Notes: generated by a model from the sequence alone, not told the origin. Positions 31,167 through 40,483 are shown, counted from the first letter of the stretch. The stretch is 51,315 nt of DNA from Rhodobacteraceae bacterium WD3A24 (GCA_002967695.1 PUHN01000022.1:1-51315), one strand, 5' to 3'. A program made the numbers and translations.

Positions 31167-31940
31167 CTAGCCGCGCATGTAGCGGAACGCCGCCGATGCG
31201 CCCCAGCCCGCGACCAGCGCGATGACCAGCGCGAGCAGGCCGTAGAGGATCGGCTGCTCATGCGCCAGCGTGTAGAGCCAGCGTTCCAGCCCCACCTTGC
31301 TCACCTCGATCGAGGTCTCGTAGCGGTCGATCACCTCGCCCCCCCGCGTGAGGAATATGCGCGTGGCATAGGTGCCCTCGGTCAGGTTGCTGGGCAGCGA
31401 AATGCGCGTGTTGAACAGCGTGTCGCGCTCGAAGGTGACCGATCCGTCGAGCTGCTGATACAGATCGTTCTCGTCGCGGATGCGCACAAGCGCCTCGGTG
31501 AAGGCCGTGGCGTCGGGGCGGCCCACGGCCTCGCCCGCCGCCCGGATTGCCAGCGGGATCGAGATGCGGTGGCGCAGATCCTCGGTGTTGCTCAGCGCCT
31601 GCTCCAGAGGCGCGGTGCTGGCGACGGCATAGAAGCTGGGTGCGGCGCGCAGGCGCACTGAGTCGCTGTTGACCCAGATCCCCAGCGTCCGCGCCTTGCG
31701 CCAGATTTCGACCGGGGTGGACGGGCCCTGAATGGTGACGATGACTTCCAGGGAAGGCCCATCCTCGGGCAAGGGAGCCTCGTGGCGGACAGCGCCGAAG
31801 ACGAGGATTTCCGATCCCGCGAAATTGGCAGTGAGCGCCACACGGTTCTGGTTGAGCGCGGCGACGACCTCCTCGCTGCGGGCGGGGGACGTCAGCGCCG
31901 CGATCAGCGGCAGCAGGATCAGGGCGAGTCCGCGCATCAT
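31167..31940 (-). CDS. TIGR02186-type membrane protein, TauE partner
   Basis: The ATG at 31940 overlaps the TauE stop as ATGA, giving 257 residues. The N-terminus is a signal (GLALILLPLIAALTSPARSE), followed by a long beta-rich periplasmic region (ALTANFAGSEILVFGAVRHE, EVIVTIQGPSTPVEIWRKAR) and a C-terminal membrane helix (PILYGLLALVIALVAGWGA). This is the TIGR02186 architecture, known to be encoded next to TauE/SafE permeases in alphaproteobacteria. It presumably assembles with or feeds the exporter. Function is inferred from that association. Confidence 0.82.
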   Translation of the reverse strand: MMRGLALILLPLIAALTSPARSEEVVAALNQNRVALTANFAGSEILVFGAVRHEAPLPEDGPSLEVIVTIQGPSTPVEIWRKARTLGIWVNSDSVRLRAAPSFYAVASTAPLEQALSNTEDLRHRISIPLAIRAAGEAVGRPDATAFTEALVRIRDENDLYQQLDGSVTFERDTLFNTRISLPSNLTEGTYATRIFLTRGGEVIDRYETSIEVSKVGLERWLYTLAHEQPILYGLLALVIALVAGWGASAAFRYMRG

Positions 31941-32857
31941 CTCCGCTCCAGCACGGTGACGGAATAGAGCTCGGACGGCTGAAGGAGCAGATCGAGCGCG
32001 ATCTTTCCGGCGACCGCGAGAACCAGAACAGCCAGCAGGATGCGCAGCTGCTCGGCATTGAGCCGCAAGCCCAGCCGGGTGCCGAGCTGCGCCCCGATCA
32101 CCCCGCCCAGTATCAGCAGCCCCGCCAGGATGACATCCACCGAATAATTGGTGGTCGCGTGCATCATCGTGGTGAAGCCCGACACGAAGATGATCTGAAA
32201 CAGCGAGGTGCCCACGACAACCTTGGTCGGCATTCCGAGCACATAGATCATCGCCGGCACCATGATGAAGCCGCCACCCACACCCATGATCGCGGCCATC
32301 ACGCCCACCAGCGCGCCCACCATGAGGGGCGGAATCACGCTGATATAGAGGCCAGAGACGCGGAATTTCATCTTGATCGGCCACTTGTGCACCCAAAGGT
32401 GGCGGTGAAGCCGCCGCCGCCGGGCGCCCGGCCGGCGCGCGCGGGTAAGCGAGCGCACGCCCTCCAGAAACATCAGCAGGCCGATCAGCCCCAGAAACAG
32501 CACATAGGAGAGTTGGACGAAGAGATCGATCTGGCCCATCGCGCTGAGCAGGTTGAACAGCCAGATGCCCAGAAGCGACCCGGCAAAGCCCCCGGCGAGC
32601 AGCACCAGCCCCATCCTGAGATCCACCGTCCGGCGGCGCAGATGCGCCAGCACCCCCGAGATCGACGAGGCGACGACCTGATTGACCCCGGTCGCCACGG
32701 CCACCGCCGGGGGAATGCCGATGAAGAACAGAAGCGGCGTGATGAGAAAGCCGCCTCCGACCCCGAACATGCCCGAAAGCACGCCAACGAGTCCGCCAAT
32801 GCCCAGGAGCAGGAAGGCGTTCACGGAAATCTCTGCAATGGGCAGATAGATGCTCAT
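31937..32857 (-). CDS. TauE/SafE-family sulfite/sulfur-compound exporter
   Basis: The ATG at 32857 gives 306 residues. It is strongly hydrophobic with at least seven helices and two internal repeats each marked GMFGVGGGFLITPLLF and IMGVGGGFIMVPAMIY, the defining motif of TauE/SafE permeases (SafE, CysZ-like). A basic loop (GARRRRLHRHLWVHKW) separates the two halves. It is likely an exporter of sulfite or organosulfonates such as sulfoacetate. The TIGR02186 gene overlaps it downstream. No taurine or cysteate catabolic gene lies in the window, so substrate is open. Confidence 0.85.
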   Translation of the reverse strand: MSIYLPIAEISVNAFLLLGIGGLVGVLSGMFGVGGGFLITPLLFFIGIPPAVAVATGVNQVVASSISGVLAHLRRRTVDLRMGLVLLAGGFAGSLLGIWLFNLLSAMGQIDLFVQLSYVLFLGLIGLLMFLEGVRSLTRARRPGARRRRLHRHLWVHKWPIKMKFRVSGLYISVIPPLMVGALVGVMAAIMGVGGGFIMVPAMIYVLGMPTKVVVGTSLFQIIFVSGFTTMMHATTNYSVDVILAGLLILGGVIGAQLGTRLGLRLNAEQLRILLAVLVLAVAGKIALDLLLQPSELYSVTVLERR

Positions 32858-32935
32858 GATCCGACCCGTTTTTGCTGCATTGCCAATACGCGCCAAGCGA
32901 CGCGGGGGCAAGGGGCGCGGGCGCGGCCGATCGGG

Positions 32936-33358
32936 TCAGCCGGCGGCGATGGGGCGCGTCATGACGATCGCGTCGGCCGCTGTGCCGTCAGGGCGGCGGA
33001 AATAGCCCTTGCGGCGGCCGACGGCCCGGAAACCTTCGCTGGTATAGAGCGCGCGGGCGGGCTGGTTGTCGGCGGCGACATCGAGAAAGGCGGCATGCGC
33101 GCCCTGCCGCCGCGCGGTGGCGAGGAATTGGCGCAGCAGGCCGCGCCCCAGACCCCGTCCGCGGGCTTCGGGGGCGACGGCGAGGGTGAGCAGTTCGGCC
33201 TCGCTGGCGATGGCCCGGCCCAAGGCGAATCCCGTCTCGTCGTCGCCCAGAGCAAAGACATGCGCCCCGGCGAGCATTCCGGCGAATTCCGCCGCGCTCC
33301 AGGGCCTTGGGGTGACGAAGCAGCGTTCGTGCAGCGCCGCGAGCCGCTGAGGGGTCAT
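32936..33358 (-). CDS. rimI: RimI-like ribosomal protein S18-alanine N-acetyltransferase
   Basis: The 140-residue protein is a GNAT with the RimI layout: an N-terminal beta-strand (MTPQRLAALHERCF), the acetyl-CoA loop RGRGLGRGLLRQFLATARRQG near residue 68-88 (motif A), the Asn in AADNQPARALYTSEGF and the C-terminal strand. RimI acetylates the N-terminus of ribosomal protein S18. The gene overlaps the tsaB stop by ATGA, a frequent pairing in proteobacteria, which supports the call over other GNATs. Confidence 0.85.
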   Translation of the reverse strand: MTPQRLAALHERCFVTPRPWSAAEFAGMLAGAHVFALGDDETGFALGRAIASEAELLTLAVAPEARGRGLGRGLLRQFLATARRQGAHAAFLDVAADNQPARALYTSEGFRAVGRRKGYFRRPDGTAADAIVMTRPIAAG

Positions 33359-34011
33359 GGCAGCAGGGCGGGCGGCGGATCGGACGGGGGCGCGGCGTCG
33401 GCCCGGCGCAGGTAGAGCGGCGCGGGGCGCGGGCCGGGCTTGTGGCGGCGCACATGGGCGCGGCGGGCGATGGCCTCGGCCAGCGGCATCGCGGGCACAC
33501 AGGCCCGGCCGCCCGTGACGGCGGCGAAGCGCTCCGCCTCGTGACCGATCACGTCGAGGCCGCTGCCGGCCATCCCCTCGGGGAGGCTCTCGGGCGTGGC
33601 TGTCAGGGGGGCGGCCTCTTCTCCGCCGCCGATGATGGCGAGGTAGCTCTGCCCCCTCCGGGCGTCGAGGCTGACCAGAACCGGCTCGGCCCGGCCGCAG
33701 GCGAGCGCCTCGAACCCGCTCACCCCGACCGCCGGGGCCTTGAGCGCCAGCGCCAGCCCGCGCGCCGCCGCGACCGTGATCCGAACGCCGGTGAAATTGC
33801 CCGGCCCGATCCCCGCGCCGAGCACGGCGATGTCGTCCCAGCCCGCGCCGGCGTCGCGCAGCATCGCCTCGACCATCGGCATGAGCCGCTCGGCCTGGCC
33901 CGTCGCCATTTCCTCGTGGAATTGGGCGAGCAGGCGCTCCCCCGACAGCAAAGCGGCCGCGCAATGCGCGGCCGATGTGTCCAGCCCCAGGGTCAGCAAG
34001 TCAGACGGCAA
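33355..34011 (-). CDS. tsaB: tRNA t6A biosynthesis protein TsaB
   Basis: There is no ATG near the 5' end; the best start is TTG at 34011 (GAGG eight to nine bases upstream, overlapping the nfu stop) or TTG at 33999, giving 218 or 214 residues. The N-terminus LLTLGLDTSAAHCAAALL is the ASKHA phosphate-loop strand, and GAGIGPGNFTGVRITVAAARGLAL is the TsaB signature. TsaB partners TsaD/TsaE in N6-threonylcarbamoyladenosine synthesis on tRNAs decoding ANN codons. The C-terminus is Pro-rich. Order nfu-tsaB-rimI is conserved. Confidence 0.88.
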   Translation of the reverse strand: MPSDLLTLGLDTSAAHCAAALLSGERLLAQFHEEMATGQAERLMPMVEAMLRDAGAGWDDIAVLGAGIGPGNFTGVRITVAAARGLALALKAPAVGVSGFEALACGRAEPVLVSLDARRGQSYLAIIGGGEEAAPLTATPESLPEGMAGSGLDVIGHEAERFAAVTGGRACVPAMPLAEAIARRAHVRRHKPGPRPAPLYLRRADAAPPSDPPPALLP

Positions 34012-34567
34012 CCGGCCGCACCTCGACCACCTCGGGGATGTAATGGCGCAGCAGGTTCTCGATGCCCATCTTGAGCGTGAGCGTCGACGAGGGACAGCCC
34101 GCGCAGGCACCCTGCATGTGCAGATAGACGACCCCGCGGTCAAAGCCGTGAAAGGTGATGTCGCCACCGTCCTGGGCCACCGCCGGGCGCACGCGCGTGT
34201 CGAGAAGCTCCTTGATCTGGACCACGATCTCTGCGTCGGGGCCGTCATGATCGGCATGGGCGACGGCGCCGTGGCCCTCCTCGCCGTCGATGACCGGGGC
34301 GCCCGACTGGTAGTGTTCCATGATCGCGCCCAGGATGGCGGGCTTGATATGGCTCCAGTCCACCGGCTCGTCCTTGGTGACGGTGACGAAATCGGGGCCG
34401 AAGAAGACCCCGGTGACCCCCTCCACCGCGAAGATGCGCCGCGCCAGCGGCGATTTCTCGGCCGCCTCGGGCGAGGGGAAATCGGCCGTGCCGGCCTCCA
34501 GCACCTGCTGGCCGGGCAGGAATTTCAGCGTTGCGGGGTTTGGCGTGGACTCGGTCTGAATGAACAT
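34001..34567 (-). CDS. NfuA-like iron-sulfur cluster carrier
   Basis: ATG 34567 is chosen with GGAGGG at 6 bases; a TTG six bases upstream is weaker. The 188-residue product has an N-terminal NfuA scaffold-like domain (MFIQTESTPNPATLKFLPG, the Nfu-N pattern) and a C-terminal NifU domain with CAGCPSS (Cys155, Cys158), which holds a 4Fe-4S cluster at the dimer interface. It transfers clusters to apo-proteins. An acidic/His-rich linker (about 96-110) joins the domains. Confidence 0.9.
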   Translation of the reverse strand: MFIQTESTPNPATLKFLPGQQVLEAGTADFPSPEAAEKSPLARRIFAVEGVTGVFFGPDFVTVTKDEPVDWSHIKPAILGAIMEHYQSGAPVIDGEEGHGAVAHADHDGPDAEIVVQIKELLDTRVRPAVAQDGGDITFHGFDRGVVYLHMQGACAGCPSSTLTLKMGIENLLRHYIPEVVEVRPVAV

Positions 34568-34649
34568 GTGCAACCCTCCAGTTGGAAGGGGATATGCGCA
34601 CCGTGACGACGCAAGTCAAGCGCGCGGGGCGCGGCCCGCGGCGCGGGGG

Positions 34650-35105
34650 TCAGGTGATCTGTTCGAGGCGGTTCTTGGACAGGTCGCCGGGCACGATGGT
34701 CATCGGCACGGGCAGCGAGCCCGAGGCGCGCGAGAGTTGCGAGACCAACGGGCCGGGGCCCGACTTCTCGGCCCCCGCGCCGAGCACCAGCACCCCGATC
34801 TCCTCGTCATCCCTGATCTGGGCCAGGATTTCATCGACGGGCTCGCCCTCGCGGATCACCAGTTCCGGGTCGAGGCCGTGCTTGTCGCGCATCCACTTGG
34901 CGAACACCTCGAAATGCGCCTCGATCCGCTCGCGCGCCTCCTCGCGCATGATATCGGCCACGCCGATCCAGTGCTGGAACTCCTCGGGCGGTATGACCGA
35001 AAGGATCTGCACCCCCGCCCCGGTATGCGCCGCGCGCAATGTGGCGAATCGGATCGCGTTGAGGCATTCGCGGCTGTCATCGAGGATCACGAGGAACTTG
35101 CGCAT
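34650..35105 (-). CDS. Universal stress protein (UspA family)
   Basis: The 151-residue protein starts MRKFLVILDDSRECLNAIRF after AGGAG at a suitable distance and has the UspA fold: an ATP-binding Asp in ILDD and a C-terminal VLVLGAGAEKSGPGPLVSQL with the GxxGxG-type nucleotide loop in modified form (GAGAEKSGPG). The dinucleotide-binding motif is slightly non-canonical. It stands alone on the minus strand, and nothing around it shows its trigger. Confidence 0.82.
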   Translation of the reverse strand: MRKFLVILDDSRECLNAIRFATLRAAHTGAGVQILSVIPPEEFQHWIGVADIMREEARERIEAHFEVFAKWMRDKHGLDPELVIREGEPVDEILAQIRDDEEIGVLVLGAGAEKSGPGPLVSQLSRASGSLPVPMTIVPGDLSKNRLEQIT

Positions 35106-35379
35106 CCGGTCAGTCTCCTTCACCGGGGCGCATCATGGCCGAAGGCGGCAGGCAGTGGCAACCCGCGCCGTGCAGCGCGCGCGGCGCCGTCGAACTTCCC
35201 CCGATTCTCCCGATTCCGGCCCGAATCGCCCGCCAGTCTGCTTTCGTGGCTGGCACGGTGCGTCGGGCGTTGCGGAAATCTTGCCCCCAATCCAGCCCGA
35301 AACGGCCCGGCGCCCGCGTCACCGGGCATGTCCGCCCCGAGGCGGGCGTGCCCGGCCAGGCCCGTGCGCGGGCCTCGCC

Positions 35380-35664
35380 TCAACCGCAATGCAGACGCAT
35401 GATGCGCCCGGCGGAATCGATTTCGACATTCAGCCGGTCGGGGAAGTAATCGAGGGTCAGCGGCTGGCTGGTTTCGTAGATGCGCACCCGCTCGGGCGTG
35501 TCGTGCAGCTTGAGATCCTTGACGGGATGGCCGATCAGGCCCTGCAGGTTTTCCGCCCCGCAGCTTGCGGGCGGCGGTCCTGCGGGCGGCGGCCCCACGA
35601 TCGAGATTTCGCAGCCGCCGAGAAGGACAAGTGCCGCCAGAACGGCGCCGATGGGTTTCATCAT
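35380..35664 (-). CDS. I78-type peptidase inhibitor-like lipoprotein, 94 aa
   Basis: ATG 35664 follows GGAAGAG. The N-terminus ([18 protein letters not shown]) is a lipoprotein signal with LGGC and lipidation near Cys18. The mature region after a Pro/Gly linker reads [19 protein letters not shown], then [25 protein letters not shown] and IMRLHCG, matching the I78 inhibitor family pattern of paired cysteines and a core PDRLNVxID. These small inhibitors act on serine peptidases in the periplasm or outside. The gene has no paired protease. Confidence 0.72.
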   Translation of the reverse strand: MMKPIGAVLAALVLLGGCEISIVGPPPAGPPPASCGAENLQGLIGHPVKDLKLHDTPERVRIYETSQPLTLDYFPDRLNVEIDSAGRIMRLHCG

Positions 35665-35816
35665 GGAACTCTTCCGCGAACGGGGCACCCGTAAGGCCAC
35701 CCTGCGCCCGTGTGGGGCGACGCGCAAGGGCGCCGGTGCGTCGTCTTCGGCGTTGCAACGGCCCAGGCGCTGCCGCAGTGTCGGGTGCACGCAGCTTCAA
35801 AGGGGGAGGTCAGCCC

Positions 35817-36944
35817 ATGCGCACCCGTGCCGCCGTCGCAACGCAGGCGGGCAAGCCGCTCGAGATCATGGAGGTCAACCTCGAAGGCCCGCGCGCCGGC
35901 GAGGTGATGGTCGAGGTCAGGGCAACCGGCCTGTGCCACACCGACGATTTCACCCTTTCGGGGGCCGATCCCGAGGGGCTGTTTCCCGCGATCCTCGGCC
36001 ATGAGGGCGCCGGCGTCGTCGTCGAGGTGGGCGAAGGCGTGCGCAGCGTGAAGCCCGGCGATCACGTCATCCCGCTTTATACGCCCGAATGCCGCGAATG
36101 CCCTTCCTGCCTGTCGCGCAAGACCAACCTGTGCACCTCGATCCGGGCCACCCAGGGGCAGGGCGTGATGCCCGACGGCTCGTCGCGCTTCACCACGCTC
36201 GATGGCGACCCGATCCTGCACTACATGGGTTGCTCGACGTTTTCCAACTTCACCGTGCTGCCCGAGATCGCGGTGGCGAAGATCCGCGAGGACGCGCCGT
36301 TCGACAAGGTCTGCTATATCGGCTGCGGCGTGACGACCGGGGTCGGCGCGGTGATCAACACCGCCAAGGTCGAGATCGGCGCCAAGGCGGCGGTGTTCGG
36401 GCTTGGCGGCATCGGGCTGAACGTCATCCAGGGGCTGCGTCTGGCCGGCGCCGACATGATCATCGGCGTGGACATCAACCCGGCCAAGAAGGAATGGGGC
36501 GAGCGCTTCGGCATGACCCATTTCATTAACCCCAAAGAGTGCGACAACGTCGTGCAGGAAATCGTCGAGATGACGAAGACACCCTTCGACCGGATCGGCG
36601 GGGCGGACTATTCCTTTGATTGTACCGGCAATGTGCAGGTCATGCGCGACGCGCTGGAATGCACGCATCGCGGCTGGGGCCAGTCGATCATCATCGGCGT
36701 CGCCCCTGCGGGCGCCGAGATCGCCACGCGCCCCTTCCAGCTGGTCACCGGCCGGGAGTGGAAGGGGACGGCCTTCGGCGGCGCGCGCGGGCGCACCGAC
36801 GTGCCACAGATCGTGGAGTGGTACATGGAGGGCAAGATCGAGATCGACCCGATGATCACCCACACCCTGACCCTGGACGAGATCAACAAGGGCTTCGACA
36901 TGATGCATGCGGGCGAGAGCATCCGCTCGGTGGTGGTGTATTGA
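35817..36944 (+). CDS. adhI: S-(hydroxymethyl)glutathione dehydrogenase / class III alcohol dehydrogenase
   Basis: The 375-residue protein has GGGGGAGG ahead of its ATG. Catalytic zinc ligands are Cys40 (GLCHTDD) and His62-Glu63 (GHEG), and the structural zinc site is Cys92, 95, 98 and 106 ([17 protein letters not shown]). The NAD-binding [12 protein letters not shown] is at about 200. It oxidises S-hydroxymethylglutathione, made from formaldehyde, to S-formylglutathione, which the fghA product 3.5 kb away hydrolyses. The pair is typical of formaldehyde-detoxifying alphaproteobacteria. Confidence 0.93.
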   Translation: MRTRAAVATQAGKPLEIMEVNLEGPRAGEVMVEVRATGLCHTDDFTLSGADPEGLFPAILGHEGAGVVVEVGEGVRSVKPGDHVIPLYTPECRECPSCLSRKTNLCTSIRATQGQGVMPDGSSRFTTLDGDPILHYMGCSTFSNFTVLPEIAVAKIREDAPFDKVCYIGCGVTTGVGAVINTAKVEIGAKAAVFGLGGIGLNVIQGLRLAGADMIIGVDINPAKKEWGERFGMTHFINPKECDNVVQEIVEMTKTPFDRIGGADYSFDCTGNVQVMRDALECTHRGWGQSIIIGVAPAGAEIATRPFQLVTGREWKGTAFGGARGRTDVPQIVEWYMEGKIEIDPMITHTLTLDEINKGFDMMHAGESIRSVVVY

Positions 36945-36994
36945 ACGATGCGCGCGCTCTGGCAGAATCCGGCCCGGACCCGCTGCGCACGCCA

Positions 36995-37495
36995 ATGAAG
37001 ACGATGACCGATCTGGCCATCCGGCCGGCCTCGTCCGGCGATCATGACGCGCTGTGGGCGATGCTGGAGCCGGTGTTTCGCGCCGGCGATACCTATGCGG
37101 TCGATTCGGATATCGCCGCCGATGATGCGCTGGACTACTGGTGCGGTGGCACGCACAGTGCCTTCATTGCCGAGAGCGGCGGCCAGCCGCTCGGCACCTA
37201 CTACACCGGCCCCAACCAGGGCGGCGGCGGCGCGCATGTCTGCAATTGCGGGTTTGTCACCGCGCCGGCCGCGCGCGGGCAGGGCGTTGCGCGGGCCATG
37301 CTGGCGCACGCGCTCGACACGGCCCGCGCGATGGGCTATCGCGCGATGCAGTTCAACTTCGTGGTCGAGACGAACACCCGCGCTTTGGTCATCTGGCGCG
37401 ATTACGGCTTCGAGGTGGTCGGCCGGCTGCCCGGCGCCTTTCGCCACCCCCGTGAGGGCTTCGTGGATGCGCTGGTGATGTATCGGCAACTTTGA
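36995..37495 (+). CDS. GNAT-family N-acetyltransferase
   Basis: ATG 36995 gives 166 residues; ATG 37004 is an alternative. The acetyl-CoA loop is ARGQGVARAMLAHAL (Q/RxxGxA) and the substrate side has GVARAMLAHALDTARAMGYRAMQFNFVVETNTRALVIWRDYGFEVV. Substrate unknown. It stands 50 bases after the adhI stop, probably on its transcript. Similar acetyltransferases modify amino acids or small amines. Confidence 0.82.
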   Translation: MKTMTDLAIRPASSGDHDALWAMLEPVFRAGDTYAVDSDIAADDALDYWCGGTHSAFIAESGGQPLGTYYTGPNQGGGGAHVCNCGFVTAPAARGQGVARAMLAHALDTARAMGYRAMQFNFVVETNTRALVIWRDYGFEVVGRLPGAFRHPREGFVDALVMYRQL

Positions 37496-37511
37496 CAAGG
37501 AGAGGAGCCGC

Positions 37512-38246
37512 ATGGCCCGCGCCGGAATCCCGCTGCTCGCCGTCCTGGTCGACGCCGACAACTCTTCCCCGCAATGGGCCGAGGCGATCTTCGAGGAGAT
37601 CGCCGCGCTTGGCGAGGCCAGTGTCCGGCGCATCTATGGCGATTTCGGCCGCCCGCAGATGAAGGGCTGGTCCGACCGTCTGGCGAGCCTCGCGCTGGTC
37701 CCGCATCATTCGCCGGCCAACACCGTGGGCAAGAACGCTTCCGACATCGCGCTGGTCATCGACGCCATGGATCTGTTGCATTCGGGCCGCTTCGACGGCT
37801 TCGTGCTGATCTCGTCGGACAGCGATTTCACGCGCCTTGCCAGCCGCATCCGCGAGCAGGGGCTCGATGTCTACGGCATCGGTCAGCAGAAGACGCCCGA
37901 AGCCTTCCGCAAGGCCTGCAAGCGGTTCATCTTCGTCGAGAATCTTCTTGGCGAGGAGGAAAGCGCGCCGCCCGCGGGCAGCGCCCCCGCCCGCAGCAGC
38001 GCGACGGCCGGAAAACGCCCGCCCGCCGAGGCCGTTCCGCTGATCGAGGCGGCGATGCGGGCCATCGGCGAGGACGAGGAATGGTATTCGCTGGGCCAGA
38101 TCGGCCAGTTCGTCATCGCCGCCAATCCCGATTTCGACAGCCGCACCTATGGCAGCGCCAAGCTCTCGGACCTCGTTGCCAAAACCGGACGCTTCGAGAT
38201 GAAGAAGGGCGAGGGCAACCAGACCTTCCTGCGGGTGCGCGACTGA
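37512..38246 (+). CDS. NYN-domain ribonuclease-like protein with OST-HTH/LOTUS C-terminus
   Basis: The 244-residue protein has an N-terminal NYN (LabA/DUF88) domain with the acidic residues of the PIN-like active site in VLVDADNSS (Asp14, Asp16), DIALVIDAMDLL (about 83-93) and SSDSDFTRLA (about 100-107). Residues 170-244 form an OST-HTH/LOTUS domain (LIEAAMRAIGEDEEWYSLGQIGQFV, KLSDLVAKTGRFEMKKG). This fusion is known in proteobacteria and probably is an RNA-binding endonuclease. It is 16 bases after the acetyltransferase stop and is the third gene of that set. Confidence 0.85.
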   Translation: MARAGIPLLAVLVDADNSSPQWAEAIFEEIAALGEASVRRIYGDFGRPQMKGWSDRLASLALVPHHSPANTVGKNASDIALVIDAMDLLHSGRFDGFVLISSDSDFTRLASRIREQGLDVYGIGQQKTPEAFRKACKRFIFVENLLGEEESAPPAGSAPARSSATAGKRPPAEAVPLIEAAMRAIGEDEEWYSLGQIGQFVIAANPDFDSRTYGSAKLSDLVAKTGRFEMKKGEGNQTFLRVRD

Positions 38247-38336
38247 GCGGTTGCACCCTGTCGCGGTTCAATTGCGACGGAAAGGCGATCATGTTAATTT
38301 TCGCCCCTTGTCCCGGTATCCGGTCACGGGGTTGCA

Positions 38337-38777
38337 ATGGCACAGGATGAAGCGGGACTGTATCGTGGGAGTTGCTTCTGCGGCACGGTCGAGATCGCGG
38401 CCAAGGGGGCCCCTTTTGCGATGGGCTACTGCCACTGCCAGGATTGCCGCCATTGGAGTGCTGCGCCGGTCAATGCCTTCATGCTATGGGGGCGCGACGC
38501 GGTGCAGGTAACGAAGGGCGGTGATCAGCTCGCCACGTACATCAAGACCGATGCCAGCCATAGCATGTACTGCACCGGTTGCGGCGGGCATGTCATGACC
38601 GACCATCCGGAGGGTGATTTCACCGACGTCTATGCCGCGATCCTGCCCGGCCTCGACTTCCGCCCCGAGGTGCATGTCAACTACGCGTCTTCGGTGCTGC
38701 TGGTGCGCGACGGACTTCCGAAATTCCGCGACGTTCCGGCCGAAATGGGCGGCTCGGGCGAGCTGATGGAGGAGTAA
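38337..38777 (+). CDS. GFA-family (glutathione-dependent formaldehyde-activating type) protein
   Basis: The 146-residue protein has the Cys-based zinc site of the GFA/CENP-V fold: GSCFCGTVEIAA near residue 10-21, YCHCQDCRHWSA near 33-44 and YCTGCGGHVMTDH near 80-92. Most family members are not proven formaldehyde-activating enzymes, so the name reflects family only, though adhI and fghA nearby are suggestive. It lies 90 bases after the NYN gene. Confidence 0.82.
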   Translation: MAQDEAGLYRGSCFCGTVEIAAKGAPFAMGYCHCQDCRHWSAAPVNAFMLWGRDAVQVTKGGDQLATYIKTDASHSMYCTGCGGHVMTDHPEGDFTDVYAAILPGLDFRPEVHVNYASSVLLVRDGLPKFRDVPAEMGGSGELMEE

Positions 38778-38796
38778 GGCGTGCGCCTGGAAACCG

Positions 38797-39429
38797 TCAG
38801 GTCTTTGCCGTGCCGTAGCGCGCCAGGAACATTTTCACCGCCCCGTCGACGACGCGCGCGATTTCGGCCTCGGTGAATTCGGTCTGGACGCGGCAGGTGA
38901 CGCGGTCGAGCAGATCGGCCTCGCAGAGCTTGATGAACTGATCGGCGGCCAGCTCGACATCGTCGATCGCCAACTGGCCGCGCGCGCAGGCGCCGCGCAG
39001 ATATTCGGCCACCCGCGCCCGTGCCATCTCGGGGCCGCTTTCGTAGAACCGGCGGCCGAGATCGGGAAACCGCGCGGACTCGGCCACGCATATGCGGTGG
39101 ACGCCGCGCCCGAAGCTCGACGTGAAGAAATCGACGATGCGCCGTGCCGCGGCGGGAAGCACCTGCTCGGGCGGCGCGGAAATGTCGATCAACTCGAGCG
39201 CCTCGTCGGCCTGTCGCTGGCATTCGCGCCGGAAGACCTCCATGAAAAGCAGACGCTTGTCGGGGAAATAGCTGTAGAGCGTGGCCTTGGATACGCCGGC
39301 GCGGCGCGCGATTTCGTCGACGCTGGCGCCCTCGAAGCCGGCTGACATGAACACCGCGCGCGCGCCCTCGACCACCTGTGCGAACTTGCGGCCGCGGCGT
39401 ATGCCGGCCTCAGCCTGTGCCTGGGTCAT
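38797..39429 (-). CDS. TetR/AcrR-family transcription regulator
   Basis: The 210-residue protein begins MTQAQAEAGIRRGRKFAQVV with AAGGAGG upstream. The N-terminal HTH is clear: VVEGARAVFMSAGFEGASVDEIARRAGVSKATLYSYFPDKRLLF (about 18-63, in parts). The C-terminal half is a ligand-binding domain (FFTSSFGRGVHRICVAESARF). Divergent from the AEC transporter across 108 bases, which suggests it controls that gene. Ligand unknown. Confidence 0.88.
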   Translation of the reverse strand: MTQAQAEAGIRRGRKFAQVVEGARAVFMSAGFEGASVDEIARRAGVSKATLYSYFPDKRLLFMEVFRRECQRQADEALELIDISAPPEQVLPAAARRIVDFFTSSFGRGVHRICVAESARFPDLGRRFYESGPEMARARVAEYLRGACARGQLAIDDVELAADQFIKLCEADLLDRVTCRVQTEFTEAEIARVVDGAVKMFLARYGTAKT

Positions 39430-39537
39430 CGGGCCTCCTTCATCGGCGCCAATATCGCCCGCCGCGCAGCCGCAAGCAAGCCCGCTCCATCCGCCGGATT
39501 CTGGCGTGTCGGGGCCGCGCGTGCTAACGGCGCGGCG

Positions 39538-40464
39538 ATGTTCGCGCTTTTTGTCCAGACGCTGCCATTCTTCGCGCTGATCGGCCTGGGATACTGGGCC
39601 GGCCGCAGCGGCTTTTTCACGCCCGAGGCAACGCAGTATCTGACCAAGTTCGTCTTCTACTTCGCGCTTTCGGCGATGCTGTTTCGCTTTGCCGCCAGTC
39701 TTTCGCTGGGCGCGGTGTTCTCGTGGAGTTTCGTGGCCGCCTATCTGACCGGCTGCGCGGTGGTCTATGTGCTCGCGGCGCTCGTCGCCCTTTTTCGCCA
39801 GCGTCCGTTCACCGAGGCGGCGATGGAGGCGCAGGTGGCCGTGATCGGCAATACGGGCTTTCTGGGCGTGCCGATGCTGGTGGTGCTGATGGGCGAGGCC
39901 GCCGCGGGGCCGGTTCTGATGGTGCTCGCGCTCGATCTCATCGTGTTCTCCAGCCTCTTCACCCTGATTGTCACCGCCGCGCGCGAGAGCCGCTTTTCGC
40001 CCGATCTGGTGCGGATTCTCGGGATGGGGCTACTGAGGAATCCGATGATCGTGGCGATGGGGGCGGGGCTTGTGTGGTCGGCCACGGGCTGGCCGCTGCC
40101 GGGGCCGGCGGAGTCCTTTCTGTCGATGCTGGGCGCGGCGGCGACGCCCGGCGCGCTGTTTGCCATCGGCGCCTCACTGGCCGACAAGTCGGCCGAACGT
40201 CTCTCCGTCGCCGTCTGGCTGTCGGTATGCAAGCTGGTGCTCCATCCGGCGGCGGTGGCGGTGGCGGCCCTGCTGGTATTCGACGTGGACCCCTTTGCAG
40301 CCTCGGTGATGATCGCCGCCGCCGCCTTGCCGGTGGCGGGCAATGTCTACATGCTGGCGAAGCATTACGGCGTGGCGGCCCAGCGGGTCTCGGCGGCGAT
40401 CTTCGTCTCGACAGTGGCGAGCATCGTGACCGTGCCGACCGTGATCGCCTGGGTCGGCGGCTGA
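39538..40464 (+). CDS. AEC-family transporter (auxin-efflux-carrier type)
   Basis: A 308-residue protein with about ten hydrophobic segments. The start LFVQTLPFFALIGLGYWAGRSGFFTPEATQYLTKFVFYFALSAML and GNTGFLGVPMLVVLMGEA are the AEC/PIN-like family hallmarks, with a crossover proline region. It probably exports a small organic acid such as a dicarboxylate or an aromatic acid. The TetR regulator is divergent. Confidence 0.85.
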   Translation: MFALFVQTLPFFALIGLGYWAGRSGFFTPEATQYLTKFVFYFALSAMLFRFAASLSLGAVFSWSFVAAYLTGCAVVYVLAALVALFRQRPFTEAAMEAQVAVIGNTGFLGVPMLVVLMGEAAAGPVLMVLALDLIVFSSLFTLIVTAARESRFSPDLVRILGMGLLRNPMIVAMGAGLVWSATGWPLPGPAESFLSMLGAAATPGALFAIGASLADKSAERLSVAVWLSVCKLVLHPAAVAVAALLVFDVDPFAASVMIAAAALPVAGNVYMLAKHYGVAAQRVSAAIFVSTVASIVTVPTVIAWVGG

Positions 40465-40483
40465 CGGCGCGAGGGAGTGGCGG

